Of a stretch of 64,000 nucleotides of DNA, positions 62,860-64,000 are shown one piece after another. The stretch is from positions 1 to 64,000 of the forward strand of contig NZ_UNOZ01000027.1 in the NCBI RefSeq assembly GCF_900536025.1. Direction: 5' to 3'. The position numbers and the translations under genes are program-made. How positions within the stretch are numbered: the stretch's first letter is position 1; every line of letters begins with the position of its first letter. The stretch comes from Pseudomonas reidholzensis. GTDB taxonomy: Bacteria; Pseudomonadota; Gammaproteobacteria; Pseudomonadales; Pseudomonadaceae. The notes under the pieces were generated by a model. It was not told the origin of the DNA. It did no database searches and worked only from the letters and a program-made list of their open reading frames with translations.

Positions 62860-63642
62860 TCAGGCGCCGGCCATCCATTTGGCCAGGCCGTGGCGGCCAC
62901 TGACGCCGAGCTTGGCGGTGGCGCGCTTGAGGTAGGTTTCCACCGAGCTGTTCTTGACGTTGAGCTGGTGCGCCATCTGCGGCACCGTGCCGCCGGTCAG
63001 CAAGCCCAGGCAGACTTCCTGTTCGCGGGCCGACAGGGTGATCGCGTCCAGCGCCAGGCGCTCGCCGAAGGCTTGACGCAACGAGCCGCTTTGCAGTTCC
63101 GCCGGCGCAGTGCCGAGGCCCCGGCCAAGGGCCTGGGCGAGGATCTGGCCGTGGTGCTCGACCAGCGGCAGCAAGGTGTCGGAAAGGTTCTTGAGCAGCG
63201 ACAGCTCGGCCAGCGAGAAGCCCCGCTGGCTGGGCAGCCGATGGCAGCCGATCACCCAGCGCCGGTCACGGCTGCGCGACACCAGGTGGCACTGGTGCGC
63301 GCCGTGGCGGGCCTGCTCGGGGTCTTGCGGAGCCTTGAACTGGATCAGCAGCGGGTCCTTCATCTGCATGATGCTTTGCAGCAGCGGATGGCGCAGGGTG
63401 TTCGCGGGCGGCGCCTCAGGCGCCAGGCCGGCACTGCCAAGCAGCTTGATATGGCTGACGCTGGTCTGACGCGGGTCGAGGGTCCATTCGCTGAGTTCGA
63501 GCCGGTGGATCGGCACTTGGGCGTCGACCAGGCGGTGCATCTGCTCGGCGAAGCTGTCGTCGCCGGTGCTGGCGACCAGCTCACCGAGTTGCAGATAGAG
63601 GTGTGGGTCGGGGCGGTGTGCGTGGCTGTCGTTCAGCTTCAT
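62860..63642 (-). CDS. LuxR-type transcriptional regulator
   Basis: A 260-residue protein whose C-terminal 65 residues are a LuxR HTH ('LSAREQEVCLGLLTGGTVPQ' and 'NVKNSSVETYLKRATAKLGV'). The N-terminal 190 residues have no clear autoinducer domain. I use the ATG at 63642 because the purine tract 'aagga' is too close to the upstream ATG at 63654. It is 20 bases upstream of the OprM-like gene on the same strand, so it may regulate or be cotranscribed with it. Confidence 0.82.
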   Translation of the reverse strand: MKLNDSHAHRPDPHLYLQLGELVASTGDDSFAEQMHRLVDAQVPIHRLELSEWTLDPRQTSVSHIKLLGSAGLAPEAPPANTLRHPLLQSIMQMKDPLLIQFKAPQDPEQARHGAHQCHLVSRSRDRRWVIGCHRLPSQRGFSLAELSLLKNLSDTLLPLVEHHGQILAQALGRGLGTAPAELQSGSLRQAFGERLALDAITLSAREQEVCLGLLTGGTVPQMAHQLNVKNSSVETYLKRATAKLGVSGRHGLAKWMAGA

Positions 63643-64000
63643 AGGTCGGCTCATCCTTGATTCCGGGCATTACGGCGGGTGGTCTCGCGGTCGAGTACTC
63701 CTGGCAATGGTGTGGCGCTATTCAAGCTCGGCGCCTGTTCGACGTCTGTAATGGAAATCCGGGACAGAAAATGCCAGCAATCGCGCGCCGCTGGGGCGTT
63801 GCGGGTTTCCTGCTGCAATCGCTGATGGCATCGGTAGCCAGCTAATTGACGTCAGAAAGGCAGACGATCCCGACCTTTCAGCGCTGATGCTCGAAGACGT
63901 AGGCTTGATCCGGTGCTGCTCTATGGCAGATCTCCTACACGATTTTCAGCGCCCGGCGCTGGGGGGCCAGGCTGTCCGGGTTTCAGGGGCCATACAGGCC
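63643..64000. other. Upstream region of the LuxR gene, no gene assigned
   Basis: No convincing coding frame. The stretch presumably holds the promoter of the LuxR-OprM pair. Confidence 0.5.

Overview
The window looks like a Pseudomonas chromosome, most likely of the P. putida/fluorescens lineage. The backbone is GC-rich and carries a typical block: ffs, dnaX, ybaB, recR, apt, an Anr-type regulator, hemN, ccoSIHG and two tandem ccoNOQP operons. REP sequences of the 'gcgggtaaacccgctcc' type lie between many genes.

Region 1 to about 7640 is different. It is AT-richer and holds small genes of unknown function, a serine recombinase, a DNA-binding protein with a C-terminal HTH, a zinc-ribbon operon and a tyrosine integrase that starts just upstream of ffs (4.5S RNA). 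I read it as one end of an integrated mobile island whose other end lies outside the window. Its intergenic DNA is packed with short perfect palindromes.

Region 7674-14886 holds ffs, a DUF3077-type gene with a small overlapping partner, a large inverted repeat, a MerR regulator facing a membrane protein, a periplasmic binding protein, then dnaX-ybaB-recR and apt. Region 14937-30021, on the minus strand, is a microaerobic respiration block: two complete cbb3 oxidase operons, their assembly genes, hemN and the Anr regulator. Anr boxes lie upstream of the distal oxidase operon and of hemN.

Region 30158-44951 is mixed metabolism: a hydrolase, ppnP, an exonuclease, an orphan siderophore-type acetyltransferase, an EmrAB-like efflux pair and a three-subunit molybdenum hydroxylase operon with XdhC. 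A 243-bp inverted repeat surrounding a REP pair lies at 33857-34626. Region 45141-57355 carries a HigBA-like toxin-antitoxin pair, a polyamine (gamma-glutamylputrescine) cluster, a helicase-like ATPase, a semialdehyde dehydrogenase with a divergent LysR gene, a universal stress protein and a MocA-like cytidylyltransferase. Region 57453-63642 has a tandem-domain Asp/Glu racemase with a dicarboxylate symporter and divergent LysR gene, then an outer-membrane efflux protein and a LuxR regulator.
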